A stretch of DNA of 64,000 bases from Pseudoalteromonas sp. XI10 (GCF_001469895.1 NZ_LOPY01000040.1:124001-188000), one strand, 5' to 3'; counted from the stretch's first letter, positions 30,434 through 40,114 are shown. The notes: generated from the sequence alone by a model not told the origin. Translations and numbers: made by a program.

Positions 30434-33400
30434 TTACTGAGCCTGAACACGAAGCTCTGCGCTGCTGCGCGCTCGGTGTCCGAGTAAACTTTTTACATCA
30501 CTAGATTTTGGCTTAACTAATTTAAACATTGGCATGTATAAATCGAAGTTAGCTAAAATCTGCTCAGCGCGGTTTGAGCCTGTAAGCTCTAAATGCTCAG
30601 CAATAAGCCCGCGTAAATGTTCTTGATGTGACGCCAACCCTTCAAGCGTTACAATCTCAACAAGCTCAGGGTTAATGCGTTTTTCAAAGTCATTGCCTTC
30701 ATCAAGAATATAGGCAAAACCACCTGTCATACCTGCACCAAAGTTGATACCTACTTTGCCAAGTACGCAAACCACACCACCTGTCATATATTCACAGCCG
30801 TTGTCACCAACACCTTCTACAACCGCTTGTACGCCTGAGTTACGCACTGCAAAACGCTCACCAGCGCAGCCTGCAGCAAATAATTTACCGCCCGTTGCAC
30901 CATATAAACAGGTATTACCGGCAATGGTTGCTTTGTGGCTTTCGAATGATGAACCCAGCGGCGGGCGAATTACTAGCTTACCGCCGGCCATGCCTTTACC
31001 AACATAGTCATTGGCATCACCAACGAGTGTCATTTCAAGGCCACCAGCATTCCACACACCGAATGATTGACCCGCTGTACCATGAAGCTCAATAGAGACA
31101 GGATCAGCAGCCATACCTTGGTTACCATGTTTAGAAGCGATATAGCCAGACAACATAGCGCCCACTGAGCGGTCTGTATTGCAAATACGGTTAACCAGTG
31201 AGATACCCGATTTTTCGTCAATTGCTTGCTTGGCTTTTTCAAGCAAGGTTTCATTTAGCTGACCTAAGTAGTGCGAGCTATTAGGCACACTACAATACAA
31301 GGTTTCACCCGTTGGATTGTTTGGTACAGCAATAACAGACGACAGATCGACTTTCTTTTGTTTCTCTGTGTTGCCTTCAATTGCTTCAAGTAAGTCCAAA
31401 CGACCAATTAAATCTGTTAAACGAGTAACACCTAAACTTGCCATAATTTGGCGAGCTTCTTCGGCTATGAACTTAAAGTAGTTCATCGCCATTTCTGGCA
31501 GGCCATGATAATGCTTTTGGCGCAGCGTATCGTCTTGCGTTGCAACACCGGTAGCACAGTTATTTAAGTGACAAATACGTAAGTATTTACAACCTAGTGC
31601 CACCATAGGGCCAGTACCAAAGCCAAAGCTTTCAGCACCTAAAATAGCCGCCTTAATAATATCTAAGCCTGTTTTCAGACCACCATCTGTTTGTAGGCGA
31701 ATACGGTGACGTAAACCATTTTCTACCAGCGCTTGCTGGGTTTCAGCAAGACCAAGCTCCCAAGGGCTACCTGCATACTTAACAGAAGTAAGCGGGCTTG
31801 CACCTGTGCCACCGTCATAACCAGCAATGGTAATTAAATCGGCATAGGCTTTAGCTACGCCAGTTGCGATAGTACCTACACCCGGCTCAGAAACGAGTTT
31901 CACCGAGATCAGTGCATCTGGGTTTACTTGTTTTAAATCGAAAATAAGCTGGGCTAAATCTTCAATCGAGTAAATATCGTGATGCGGCGGAGGCGAAATC
32001 AAGGTCACACCTGGCACTGAGTAACGTAATTTTGCAATATACGGCGTTACTTTTTCACCCGGTAATTGACCACCCTCACCTGGTTTTGCACCTTGCGCCA
32101 CTTTAATCTGAATGACATCAGCGCTACGCAAGTAATGTGGTGTAACACCAAAACGGCCCGAAGCAACTTGCTTAATACGTGAGTTTTTCTCTGTGCCGTA
32201 GCGAAGCTTGTCTTCACCACCTTCACCAGAGTTTGAGCAACCACCTAAGCGGTTCATTGCAATCGCGAGTGCTTCATGCGCTTCTGGCGATAATGCACCA
32301 ATACTCATTGCTGCTGAGTCAAAACGTTTGTAAAGCTCAGTTGCAGGTTCTACGTCATCAACACTCACACCTGTATCAGGAATTTTCACCGCCAACATGT
32401 CACGTAAATTGGTGATCGGACGGTTATTTACTAAATCAGCATATGCCAAGTAGTCTTTATAATCCCCAGAGCGCACTGCTTTTTGTAGTGTTTGAATTAC
32501 ATCTGGGTTATAAGCATGGTACTCACCACCGTGAACATATTTTAATAAGCCACCATGACTTAATAACTTACGTTTACTAAATGCCAGTTTATGAAGTTTA
32601 CGTTGGTCATCATCAAAATCAGTGAAACACGCCCCTTTAATACGACTAGCTACACCGTTAAAACAAGTTTCTACAACCGCATCTGATAAACCAACTGCCT
32701 CAAATAACATTGAGCAGCGGTACGAAGCGACAGTACTGATACCCATTTTCGACATGATTTTATACAGACCCTTATTAATTGCATTACGATAAGCAAGCGT
32801 TACTTCGCAATAGCTCTTGTTCAGGGTCTTTTTGTCACTCATTGCAACTAATGATTCATAAGCAAGGTAAGGATAAATTGCCGTTGCACCAAAACCAAGT
32901 AGTACCGCAAATTGATGCGCATCACGTACACTACCTGATTCGATGATGATATTAGATTCACAACGTAAGTTATTATCGACTAAACGCTTTTGAATTGAGC
33001 CAACCGCCATCGCAGCCGGGATCGGTAAATGCGTTTCGCTAAAGTTACGATCACTTAAAATAAGCATGACACAGCCTGACGCTGCTTTTTCTTGTGCTTC
33101 ATCACAAATACGTGTGATTGCGTTTTCTAAGCCTTCTTCTAATGTGTAAGTGATATCAATTTTACAGTAGCTGTAATGCTCATCGTCAGCATTGATCAGC
33201 TGCTGCATATCAGCGTACATCAAAATCGGCGTATCAAACTGTAAACGCTTAGCGTGGCCGGTTGTTTCGTTAAATACGTTTTGCTCACTACCAATACACG
33301 TCGCCAGTGACATCACGTGATTTTCACGAAGCGGATCAATTGGTGGGTTGGTTACTTGCGCAAATTTCTGTCGGAAGTAATCGAACAGTGAACGATGACC

Positions 33401-34891
33401 CTCTGACAGTACCGCAAATGGCGTGTCATCACCCATTGAACCTGTTGCTTCTTGACCATTTTCACCCATAACACGAATTACGCTATCAAGCTCTTCGTTG
33501 GTGTAGCCAAACATTTTTTGATACTTAAGCAGTGTTTCGTCATCAAAAGAACGATTACCCGCATCTTTTTCAGATAACTGTTCAAATGGCGTTAAACGCT
33601 TAACGTTTGCTTCAAGCCATGCTTTATATGGATGGCGTGACTTAAGATCTTGGTCAATCTCATCTGAATGCCAAATTTTACCTTGATGAGTATCAATTAC
33701 TAATAACTCACCAGGGCCAACACGGCCTTTCTCAACCACTTCGTCTGGCGCGTAGTCCCAAATACCTACTTCTGAGGCAAGGGTAATAAAACCATCTTGA
33801 GTGATGACATAGCGCGCAGGGCGTAAACCGTTACGGTCAAGATTACAAGCGGCAAAACGACCGTCAGACATTACAATACCAGCTGGGCCATCCCATGGTT
33901 CCATATGCATTGAGTTAAAGTCGTAGAATGCACGTAGGTCATCATCCATAGCACGGTTTTTTTGCCATGCTGGCGGCACAAGCATACGCATTGCACGGAA
34001 TAAATCCATGCCACCGGCTAAGAACAACTCAAGCATATTATCTAAGCTTGAAGAGTCAGAGCCGCTTTCGTTAACGAATGGTGCTGCAGATTGCAAATCA
34101 GGAATAAGTGGTGAGGCAAACTTATACGCACGGGCACGAGCCCATTGGCGGTTACCTTGAATCGTATTAATTTCACCATTATGCGCTAAATAGCGGAATG
34201 GTTGCGCGAGCGGCCAACGAGGTTGTGTATTAGTAGAGAAGCGTTGGTGGAATACGCAAATCGCACTAGTCATGCGAATGTCAGCTAGGTCTAAATAAAA
34301 GTTAGGTAAGTCTACAGGCATCATTAAGCCTTTATAGACAGTAACTAAACCAGATAAGCTAGCAATATAAAAATGTTCATCGTTTTCGAGGCGCTTTTCA
34401 GCACGACGACGCGCTACATACAAGCGACGTTCTAAATCTTTTGGACGCCATCCTTCTGGTGCGCTAACAAAAATTTGCTCAAAGCCTGGTAATTGTTTTT
34501 TTGCAATTGGCCCTAAACATGACGCATCAGTCGGTACTACACGCCAGCCTTGAATGCTCAAGGTTTCTTTTTCGAGTTCTTCACTCAACACATCTTTAGC
34601 TGTTTGCGCAAGTACAGGATCGGCATTTAAAAATACCATGCCAACGGCGTAGTTCTTTCCTAGGTGCCAATCATGTTCGCTGGCAATAGCACGAAAGAAA
34701 CTATCAGGTTTTTGCATTAATAAACCACAGCCATCACCTGTTTTACCATCAGCAGAAATACCCCCACGGTGTTCCATGCGATCTAAGCCAGTGATTGCTG
34801 TTCGAATCAAGCGGTGACTCGCCTGACCATTGACCTGGGCTATTAAGCCAAAGCCACAATTATCTTTTTCTAATTTTGAGTCGTATAACAT
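30434..34891 (-). CDS. gltB: Glutamate synthase large subunit
   Basis: Forms two glutamates from glutamine and 2-oxoglutarate. The 1485-aa protein begins with an 11-residue propeptide ahead of the N-terminal nucleophile Cys12 (DNCGFGLIAQ). It has the glutaminase domain, a central domain, the FMN barrel with GGTGASPLTSVKYAGSPWE, the Cys cluster CHLNNCATGVATQ that binds a 3Fe-4S centre, and the C-terminal beta-helix (GMTGGFAYILDEGN). It is the first gene of gltBD. An ARG box and a second palindrome lie upstream. Confidence 0.98.
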   Translation of the reverse strand: MLYDSKLEKDNCGFGLIAQVNGQASHRLIRTAITGLDRMEHRGGISADGKTGDGCGLLMQKPDSFFRAIASEHDWHLGKNYAVGMVFLNADPVLAQTAKDVLSEELEKETLSIQGWRVVPTDASCLGPIAKKQLPGFEQIFVSAPEGWRPKDLERRLYVARRRAEKRLENDEHFYIASLSGLVTVYKGLMMPVDLPNFYLDLADIRMTSAICVFHQRFSTNTQPRWPLAQPFRYLAHNGEINTIQGNRQWARARAYKFASPLIPDLQSAAPFVNESGSDSSSLDNMLELFLAGGMDLFRAMRMLVPPAWQKNRAMDDDLRAFYDFNSMHMEPWDGPAGIVMSDGRFAACNLDRNGLRPARYVITQDGFITLASEVGIWDYAPDEVVEKGRVGPGELLVIDTHQGKIWHSDEIDQDLKSRHPYKAWLEANVKRLTPFEQLSEKDAGNRSFDDETLLKYQKMFGYTNEELDSVIRVMGENGQEATGSMGDDTPFAVLSEGHRSLFDYFRQKFAQVTNPPIDPLRENHVMSLATCIGSEQNVFNETTGHAKRLQFDTPILMYADMQQLINADDEHYSYCKIDITYTLEEGLENAITRICDEAQEKAASGCVMLILSDRNFSETHLPIPAAMAVGSIQKRLVDNNLRCESNIIIESGSVRDAHQFAVLLGFGATAIYPYLAYESLVAMSDKKTLNKSYCEVTLAYRNAINKGLYKIMSKMGISTVASYRCSMLFEAVGLSDAVVETCFNGVASRIKGACFTDFDDDQRKLHKLAFSKRKLLSHGGLLKYVHGGEYHAYNPDVIQTLQKAVRSGDYKDYLAYADLVNNRPITNLRDMLAVKIPDTGVSVDDVEPATELYKRFDSAAMSIGALSPEAHEALAIAMNRLGGCSNSGEGGEDKLRYGTEKNSRIKQVASGRFGVTPHYLRSADVIQIKVAQGAKPGEGGQLPGEKVTPYIAKLRYSVPGVTLISPPPHHDIYSIEDLAQLIFDLKQVNPDALISVKLVSEPGVGTIATGVAKAYADLITIAGYDGGTGASPLTSVKYAGSPWELGLAETQQALVENGLRHRIRLQTDGGLKTGLDIIKAAILGAESFGFGTGPMVALGCKYLRICHLNNCATGVATQDDTLRQKHYHGLPEMAMNYFKFIAEEARQIMASLGVTRLTDLIGRLDLLEAIEGNTEKQKKVDLSSVIAVPNNPTGETLYCSVPNSSHYLGQLNETLLEKAKQAIDEKSGISLVNRICNTDRSVGAMLSGYIASKHGNQGMAADPVSIELHGTAGQSFGVWNAGGLEMTLVGDANDYVGKGMAGGKLVIRPPLGSSFESHKATIAGNTCLYGATGGKLFAAGCAGERFAVRNSGVQAVVEGVGDNGCEYMTGGVVCVLGKVGINFGAGMTGGFAYILDEGNDFEKRINPELVEIVTLEGLASHQEHLRGLIAEHLELTGSNRAEQILANFDLYMPMFKLVKPKSSDVKSLLGHRARSSAELRVQAQ

Positions 34892-34991
34892 AGACCCCTC
34901 CCCTTGCTACAACGACTAGCGGTTCAGTCTTTTGTGACAGTGCTAGCAGACGAACAAAACTATCGCCAAATACCTCATGAGTCAATAGAGT

Positions 34992-35029
34992 TTTGAATAC
35001 ATATTCATATTCATGAATATTTCTCACTT
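34992..35029. promoter_or_regulatory. ARG-box-like ArgR operator upstream of gltB
   Basis: TGAAT-ACAT-ATTCA at 34994-35007 is an exact match to the ArgR half-sites. A second, half-conserved box (TGAAT at 35014-35018) follows at roughly the spacing expected for tandem ARG boxes. ArgR is known to act on gltBDF in E. coli. The site is about 100 bp upstream of the gltB start. Confidence 0.6.
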
Positions 35030-35149
35030 AAAGCACTTTTTAAATTCTATGCTATTTTTTTACATTTAGTCGTATTTTACCCGTTATTTTTTTATGACAC
35101 TGGTGTCAAATTTAACAACTTGTAAAAAAATAATCTAAAAACCGGCCGC

Positions 35150-35165
35150 TTTACGTTAACGTAAA
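35150..35165. promoter_or_regulatory. Perfect 16-bp palindrome, possible LiuR-type operator
   Basis: TTTACGTTAACGTAAA is fully self-complementary. From memory it resembles the LiuR (MerR family) operators for branched-chain amino acid catabolism in Alteromonadales. It could act on gltB (259 bp away) or on a rightward promoter. Nothing else gene-like is seen in 34892-35494; an 88-aa frame at 35197-35463 looks spurious. Confidence 0.45.
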
Positions 35166-35351
35166 CTGCGCCTTATTTTGAATAATTATTCACCTTATGA
35201 ATATCAATGCAGTTTTTGACGTGGTCTCGCCTAGCCTAACTGCATCATTATTTACTCTTGGCTTTAGCATAGTTACAAACTATGTATCTGAGCAGACTAC
35301 CTTAGTCGCAATGACTGAGTTCTTTACCCTTGCGTCAACAATCAGCAATTT

Positions 35352-35391
35352 AAAAGTGTCCGCTGCGGACACTTTTTCTGTCCGCGGACAG
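35352..35391 (+). promoter_or_regulatory. Twin inverted repeats, probable enhancer sites for the NtrC-class regulator
   Basis: Site 1 (35352-35376) is an inverted repeat with 12-bp arms around one base, core GTGTCCGC-T-GCGGACAC. Site 2 (35378-35391) is the perfect palindrome CTGTCCGCGGACAG. They share TGTCCGC and their centres are about 20 bp apart, two helical turns. They lie 55-95 bp upstream of a sigma-54-like promoter, as expected for enhancer sites. Site 1 alone could also be read as a terminator. Confidence 0.6.
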
Positions 35392-35444
35392 ACTTCAATT
35401 CACCAATTAATAATAAAACCATTAAAAATCAATACATTAAAAAT

Positions 35445-35460
35445 TGGCACGCTACTGGTA
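35445..35460 (+). promoter_or_regulatory. Sigma-54-type promoter of the export operon
   Basis: TGGCACG-CTAC-TGGTA: a perfect -24 element, with the -12 element reading GG-N10-GT instead of GG-N10-GC. It precedes the 30-aa peptide gene by 35 bp. The downstream operon is followed by an NtrC-class activator, which fits sigma-54 control. Confidence 0.6.
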
Positions 35461-35494
35461 TAGATAAGACATCAGCGAAATTGAGGATTTCAAA

Positions 35495-35587
35495 ATGTTC
35501 ACTATCAGTTTGTTTATGGCTTCTCCACTTACCATGCTTGCCGTTGGCTTCATGATTGTGTGTTTTGAGAATCGTAAGGAGTTATGA
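35495..35587 (+). CDS. 30-aa hydrophobic leader peptide coupled to the adaptor gene
   Basis: A short gene: ATG six bases after GAGGAT, 30 codons, TGA at 35585-35587. The product is one membrane helix (about residues 3-23) with a charged tail ENRKEL. Its stop overlaps the ATG of the adaptor gene (ATGA), and the adaptor ribosome site (AAGGAG) lies inside its last codons, so the two should be translationally coupled. It is the first gene after the sigma-54-like promoter. Function unknown: it may be a small membrane component of the pump or only a coupling leader. Confidence 0.6.
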   Translation: MFTISLFMASPLTMLAVGFMIVCFENRKEL

Positions 35588-36840
35588 TGATTAAGGATAC
35601 CAGTGCCCAAGATATTACCGTGGCTAAGAAAAACACCATTAAAAAGCCACTAATAATTGCTGCAGGTGTAATACTTGTTGGTGCGCTTGGCTTTCAAGCA
35701 TTGTTTGCCAGTAACGATGGCAGCATTTCGGTTGATGCAGCAAGCCTACAAATTAGTGAAGTAAGCCAAAAGACACTCACCAGAGATGTAGCAGCGAGCG
35801 GTAAAATCGTTGCAGCTAATGCGCCAAAGGTTTATAGCCCAGAACGCGGTTTTGTCGATTTAAAAGTAAAAGCCGGTGACAGCGTTAAAGTAAATGAAGT
35901 GATCGCAACCGTAACCAGCCCAGAGCTAACCAACGAGCTAAAACAACAACAATCAGTATTAGCGCGATTAGAAGGCGAATTACAACGCAAGCAACTTGAA
36001 GCGCGTAGACAAAAGTTGAGCCTGACTAAAGCACTAGATTTAGCGCAAGTTGAACTCAATGCCGCAGATAGAGAAAACCGCCGAGCTAAAATCTCAATCG
36101 AAAAACATTTAATTAGCCAAATAGATTTAGAAAAAGCCGTTGATGACTTAGCCCGTGCCAAGCTTTCATATAAGCACGCCGAGCAAGAAGTCAGCTTAGC
36201 TAAAGATACCCTCGCATTTGAGCTAAAAGCAGCAGAGCGTGATCTGGCACGTCAGCAACTGATTGTTGATGACTTACTAAGACAAGTAAATGAACTCACT
36301 ATTACCGCTAGTGTAAGCGGCATTGTGGGTAACTTATTAGTGCAACAAAAAGAAGCGGTCACACAAAGCCAACCATTAATGACATTGGTCGATTTAAGTA
36401 ACTTTGAAGCAGAACTGCAAGTACCAGAAAGCTACGCCAATGAGCTGGGTCTTGGTATGCAAGTTGAGCTTACTTTGGGTGCTCGTCATGTCACAGGCAC
36501 CCTATCGGCTATTTCACCTGAAGTGAATAACCGCGAGGTCACAACCCGGGTACGCTTTGACAATGAGATTTCGGGCATTCGCCAAAACCAACGCTTAACC
36601 GCACGTATTTTACTAGAGAATCGCGACGATGTATTGCAAGTGAAACGCGGCGCATTCTTACAACAAGGTGGCACCCATGCTTATAAAGTTGATGGTGACA
36701 TGGCTTATTTAATCGATATAAAAACCGGTGCAAGCAGTATCAATGCTGTGGAGATAATTGAAGGTGTAGAGCCTGGCGATAAGTTAATTATCTCAAACTA
36801 CGATCGCTTTAAAAAAGCACCCACACTGGTTTTACGCTAA
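35584..36840 (+). CDS. HlyD/MacA-type periplasmic adaptor of an ABC efflux system
   Basis: A membrane-fusion protein of 418 aa (417 from the second ATG at 35587, which has better spacing). One membrane helix lies near 24-41 (PLIIAAGVILVGALGFQALF), then a lipoyl half (VYSPERGFVDLKVKAGDSVK), a long coiled-coil hairpin (about 120-225), the second lipoyl half (ASVSGIVGNLLVQ), a beta-barrel and a membrane-proximal domain. It should link the ABC transporter to an outer membrane channel, but no TolC-like gene is in the window. Confidence 0.88.
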   Translation: MMIKDTSAQDITVAKKNTIKKPLIIAAGVILVGALGFQALFASNDGSISVDAASLQISEVSQKTLTRDVAASGKIVAANAPKVYSPERGFVDLKVKAGDSVKVNEVIATVTSPELTNELKQQQSVLARLEGELQRKQLEARRQKLSLTKALDLAQVELNAADRENRRAKISIEKHLISQIDLEKAVDDLARAKLSYKHAEQEVSLAKDTLAFELKAAERDLARQQLIVDDLLRQVNELTITASVSGIVGNLLVQQKEAVTQSQPLMTLVDLSNFEAELQVPESYANELGLGMQVELTLGARHVTGTLSAISPEVNNREVTTRVRFDNEISGIRQNQRLTARILLENRDDVLQVKRGAFLQQGGTHAYKVDGDMAYLIDIKTGASSINAVEIIEGVEPGDKLIISNYDRFKKAPTLVLR

Positions 36841-36861
36841 CAAATAAAAGGAATAATCAAC

Positions 36862-37569
36862 ATGCTTACAATGAACAACATCAGCAAAGTGTATCAAACA
36901 GATATGGTACAAACGCATGCCCTTCGCGACTTTAATCTACAAGTTGAAGAAGGTGAATTTATTGCCGTAACGGGCCCAAGTGGCTCAGGTAAAACCACAT
37001 TTTTAAACATCGCCGGTATGTTGGAACCATTTAGCGAAGGCCAATACATGTTAGACGGTATTGATGTGGGTAAGCTAAACGACAACCAGCGTGCAGATCT
37101 TCGTAATCAAAAAATTGGTTTTATTTTCCAAGGATTCAACCTAATTCCAGATTTGAACCTCTATGAAAATATTGAAGTACCACTGCGTTATCGTGGTATT
37201 AAGGCCGCCGATCGTAAGCGCCGAATTGAGCAATGCCTAGAGCAAGTTGGTTTAGCATCACGCGCTAAGCACTTACCGCAACAACTTTCTGGTGGTCAAC
37301 AACAACGTGTGGCTATTGCCAGAGCCCTTGCTGGTGAACCGCGCTTTTTACTTGCCGATGAGCCAACTGGTAATTTAGATAGTTTAATGGCGCGTCAAGT
37401 GATGGAGCTACTTGAACAAATCAACCGTGATGGCGCAACCATCATCATGGTTACTCATGATCCTGAACTTGCCCGCAGAGCACCACGTAACATCCAAGTT
37501 GTTGACGGCCAACTCGCTGACTTCACCTTGTATCAAGGCACTCAAAACCTTAAAGCGGCTGGAGTGTAA
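36862..37569 (+). CDS. MacB/LolD-type ABC transporter ATPase
   Basis: A 235-aa ATPase with Walker A GPSGSGKTTFLN, signature LSGGQQQRVAIARALA, Walker B FLLADEPTGNLDS and the switch His in MVTHDPE. The VPLRYRGI Q-loop neighbourhood and length are typical of MacB/LolD-class mechanotransmission ABC systems. Second gene of the operon, followed after 2 bp by two FtsX-like permeases, so it probably powers them as a heteromeric complex. Confidence 0.93.
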   Translation: MLTMNNISKVYQTDMVQTHALRDFNLQVEEGEFIAVTGPSGSGKTTFLNIAGMLEPFSEGQYMLDGIDVGKLNDNQRADLRNQKIGFIFQGFNLIPDLNLYENIEVPLRYRGIKAADRKRRIEQCLEQVGLASRAKHLPQQLSGGQQQRVAIARALAGEPRFLLADEPTGNLDSLMARQVMELLEQINRDGATIIMVTHDPELARRAPRNIQVVDGQLADFTLYQGTQNLKAAGV

Positions 37570-37571
37570 CC

Positions 37572-38885
37572 ATGTTCCTTCATTATTTAGATTTAAGCTG
37601 GCGCAGCTTTAAGCGCACGCCACTTGTGAGCTTTTTAATGGTATTGGCCATTGCTATTGGTATTGGCGTAACCATGACAAGTTTATCTGTGTATCACATG
37701 ATGTCGGCAGACCCTATTCCTGAAAAAAGTAGCGACCTTTATTCTGTACAGTTACAAACCATGGATGAAGGCCGTACGTGGTGGACAGTCGATAACATGC
37801 CACTGCAATTAACCTATCAAGATGCCGTTAACCTTAACCAGGCCAAAGCAGGTGGTAAACGTGTCACTATGGTTAGAACGGGTTTTTCGGTTTATTTAGA
37901 CTCAGATAAAGTTAAACCATTTATTGGTCAAGCACGCCTAACCACGCCTGATTTTTTCGATATGTTTAACCTATCTTTTATTTACGGTGGGGTTTGGAGC
38001 GCGCAACAAGAAGCCGATGCAGCCCCTGTTGTGGTGATCAATAAAGAATTAAACGACAAACTATTCGCAGGTGAAAACCCTGTCGGCAAAATGGTGTACC
38101 TCGATGATGCCAGCTACGAAGTTATTGGCGTGATTGATGATTGGGATATCACCACCAAATACTATGATCTGAACAACGGTGCATTTAATAAGACCGAGCA
38201 ACTATTTTTACCATTTAGCCTAATGAAAGCCCGAGAGCTTGAAAACTGGGGTAATACCAATGGTTGGAAGCACGAAAAAACCAATACCTTTAACGACAAG
38301 CTCAATTCTGAAATGGTGTGGTTACAATTTTGGGTTGAACTAAAAACCCCCGCAGAAAAGCAAGCTTACCAAGACTTTTTAATGGCCTATATGCAAGAGC
38401 AACAAAAGTTAGGTCGTTTTAACCGCGAAAAATTAACCGCTACCTTACGCGATGTAAATGAGTGGATGCAGTACAACAATGTCGTTAGCGAAGACAATGA
38501 AATTCTGGTTGGCCTAAGCTTTATGTTTTTAGCGGTATGCCTTGCCAACATTTTAGGTTTATTACTAGCGAAGTTTTTACGCCGCGCTCCTGAGGTTGGT
38601 GTACGCCGTGCATTAGGTGCCAGCAAACGCCAAATATTCTTTCAACATATTGTTGAGGTTGCCATGTTAGGTTTCTTAGGTGGCATCTTGGGTATTATTT
38701 TGGCGCAAGTAGGTTTGTTAGGCGTACGCCAAAGCTATAGCTACTACCAAAGCTTAGCCACTATGGACTTAACCATGCTACTTAGCGCACCAGTGATTGC
38801 AATTAGCACTTGTGTGATAGCGGGTCTATATCCTGCTTGGCTGGTATGTAAAACCAACCCTGCTATTTATCTTAAGAGCCAATAA
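37572..38885 (+). CDS. FtsX/MacB-like ABC permease, subunit 1
   Basis: A 437-aa permease: one N-terminal helix (about 17-40), a large periplasmic MacB-type core domain (about 45-290), then three C-terminal helices with the conserved RRAPEVGVRRALGASKRQIFFQ coupling segment. It is preceded by the ATPase gene and followed after 11 bp by a second permease of similar design. This argues for a heterodimer moving a ligand in the periplasm rather than a classical importer. Confidence 0.88.
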   Translation: MFLHYLDLSWRSFKRTPLVSFLMVLAIAIGIGVTMTSLSVYHMMSADPIPEKSSDLYSVQLQTMDEGRTWWTVDNMPLQLTYQDAVNLNQAKAGGKRVTMVRTGFSVYLDSDKVKPFIGQARLTTPDFFDMFNLSFIYGGVWSAQQEADAAPVVVINKELNDKLFAGENPVGKMVYLDDASYEVIGVIDDWDITTKYYDLNNGAFNKTEQLFLPFSLMKARELENWGNTNGWKHEKTNTFNDKLNSEMVWLQFWVELKTPAEKQAYQDFLMAYMQEQQKLGRFNREKLTATLRDVNEWMQYNNVVSEDNEILVGLSFMFLAVCLANILGLLLAKFLRRAPEVGVRRALGASKRQIFFQHIVEVAMLGFLGGILGIILAQVGLLGVRQSYSYYQSLATMDLTMLLSAPVIAISTCVIAGLYPAWLVCKTNPAIYLKSQ

Positions 38886-38896
38886 GGAAGACATCC

Positions 38897-40102
38897 ATGT
38901 TAGAAATTAAACCTATCTTTCACGCCTTATGCCGCTCAAAAGTTGGCGCTATTTTATTACTGATCCAAATTGCCATCACCACAGCGATTGTTAGTAATGC
39001 GGCGTTTATTATCCAAGACAGAGTTAGCTATTTAAGCCAAGAAACAGGCTACCCTGAACAAGATATTTTCGTTTTTAATGTCATGATGTTTGGCAAAGAT
39101 GTGTCGCCGTCTCAGCAATATGAGCTTGATGAAGAAATGCTTCGTCAAATACCTGGGGTAGTCGATGCTGCTTATTCGAGTAACACACCGCTTTCGGGCA
39201 GTGGTTCTTCGTCAGATTTTAGTTTAAAGCCAGCACCTGAAGAGAGTAAATCAGCCCGTACTTCTTACATGTTTATCGATGAACATGGCATCAATACCTA
39301 TGGTGTAAAACTCATTGCTGGGCGTAACTATACCGAAGACGAAGTGATCGTCACCGATAACTATGATGAGCTTTCAAAAGTAACCGTTGTCACTAAAACC
39401 CTACTCGATGAGCTGTTCCCCGACGGTAATGGTTTAGGCCAAACAGTCTACTTTGGTGACATTCCAATGAAAATAATTGGTGTTATTGATCTAATGAAAG
39501 GCCCATGGCTTAAAGATAGCCGCCCAGATAACGTAGCACTGCTGCCTTTTATTAAGCCTGGTACAAATGCACGCTTTGTAGTTAGAACAGAGCCTGGTCA
39601 ACGTCAATCGGTCATGAACCGTGTTGAAGAAGCCATGCTGAAAAACTACAACAAACGTGTTATTTCTCGCATTCGTGGCTTAGATGACGATAAAGAGTCA
39701 TACATGGCAGAAGATACATTAATGATGCGCATGCTGATTGTACTTATTACTATTTTAGTGTTGGTGACGGCCCTGGGTATTTTCGGCCTAACGCTGTTCA
39801 ATATTAGCAAGCGTACTAAACAAATAGGCACTCGCCGCGCTTTAGGCGCCAGAAAATCTGCCATCATCAGTTACTTCTTAGTTGAAAACGCCATGATATG
39901 TATAGTTGGTTTAGTGATTGGTGTGATTGCTGCCGTGTATTTAGGGCAATTACTGATGCAGCACTTTTCAATTGCTCAGCTTGATATTAGCTACGTACTT
40001 GCTACTGCGCTGGCAGTGTTCGCTATGAGTTTATTAGCGGTACTTGCCCCTGCAAAACGGGCTGCGAATATCTCACCGAGCATTGCAACTCGAACAATTT
40101 AG
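38897..40102 (+). CDS. FtsX/MacB-like ABC permease, subunit 2
   Basis: A 401-aa permease with the same design as its neighbour: N-terminal helix (about 15-38), periplasmic domain, and three C-terminal helices containing SKRTKQIGTRRALGARKSAI. The two permeases clearly differ, so they probably pair. The operon ends in a 10-bp hairpin before the regulator genes. Confidence 0.87.
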   Translation: MLEIKPIFHALCRSKVGAILLLIQIAITTAIVSNAAFIIQDRVSYLSQETGYPEQDIFVFNVMMFGKDVSPSQQYELDEEMLRQIPGVVDAAYSSNTPLSGSGSSSDFSLKPAPEESKSARTSYMFIDEHGINTYGVKLIAGRNYTEDEVIVTDNYDELSKVTVVTKTLLDELFPDGNGLGQTVYFGDIPMKIIGVIDLMKGPWLKDSRPDNVALLPFIKPGTNARFVVRTEPGQRQSVMNRVEEAMLKNYNKRVISRIRGLDDDKESYMAEDTLMMRMLIVLITILVLVTALGIFGLTLFNISKRTKQIGTRRALGARKSAIISYFLVENAMICIVGLVIGVIAAVYLGQLLMQHFSIAQLDISYVLATALAVFAMSLLAVLAPAKRAANISPSIATRTI

Positions 40103-40114
40103 TTCTCCCAACCT

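Noticed and set aside
35352..35376. Inverted repeat read as a rho-independent terminator
   Set aside because: There is no gene upstream on the + strand to terminate, and a second palindrome with the same core follows directly. Operator sites are more likely, though not proven.
35197..35463. 88-aa open frame on the + strand upstream of the export operon
   Set aside because: No ribosome site, no family likeness, and it overlies the twin palindromes and the sigma-54-like promoter. Better read as regulatory DNA.
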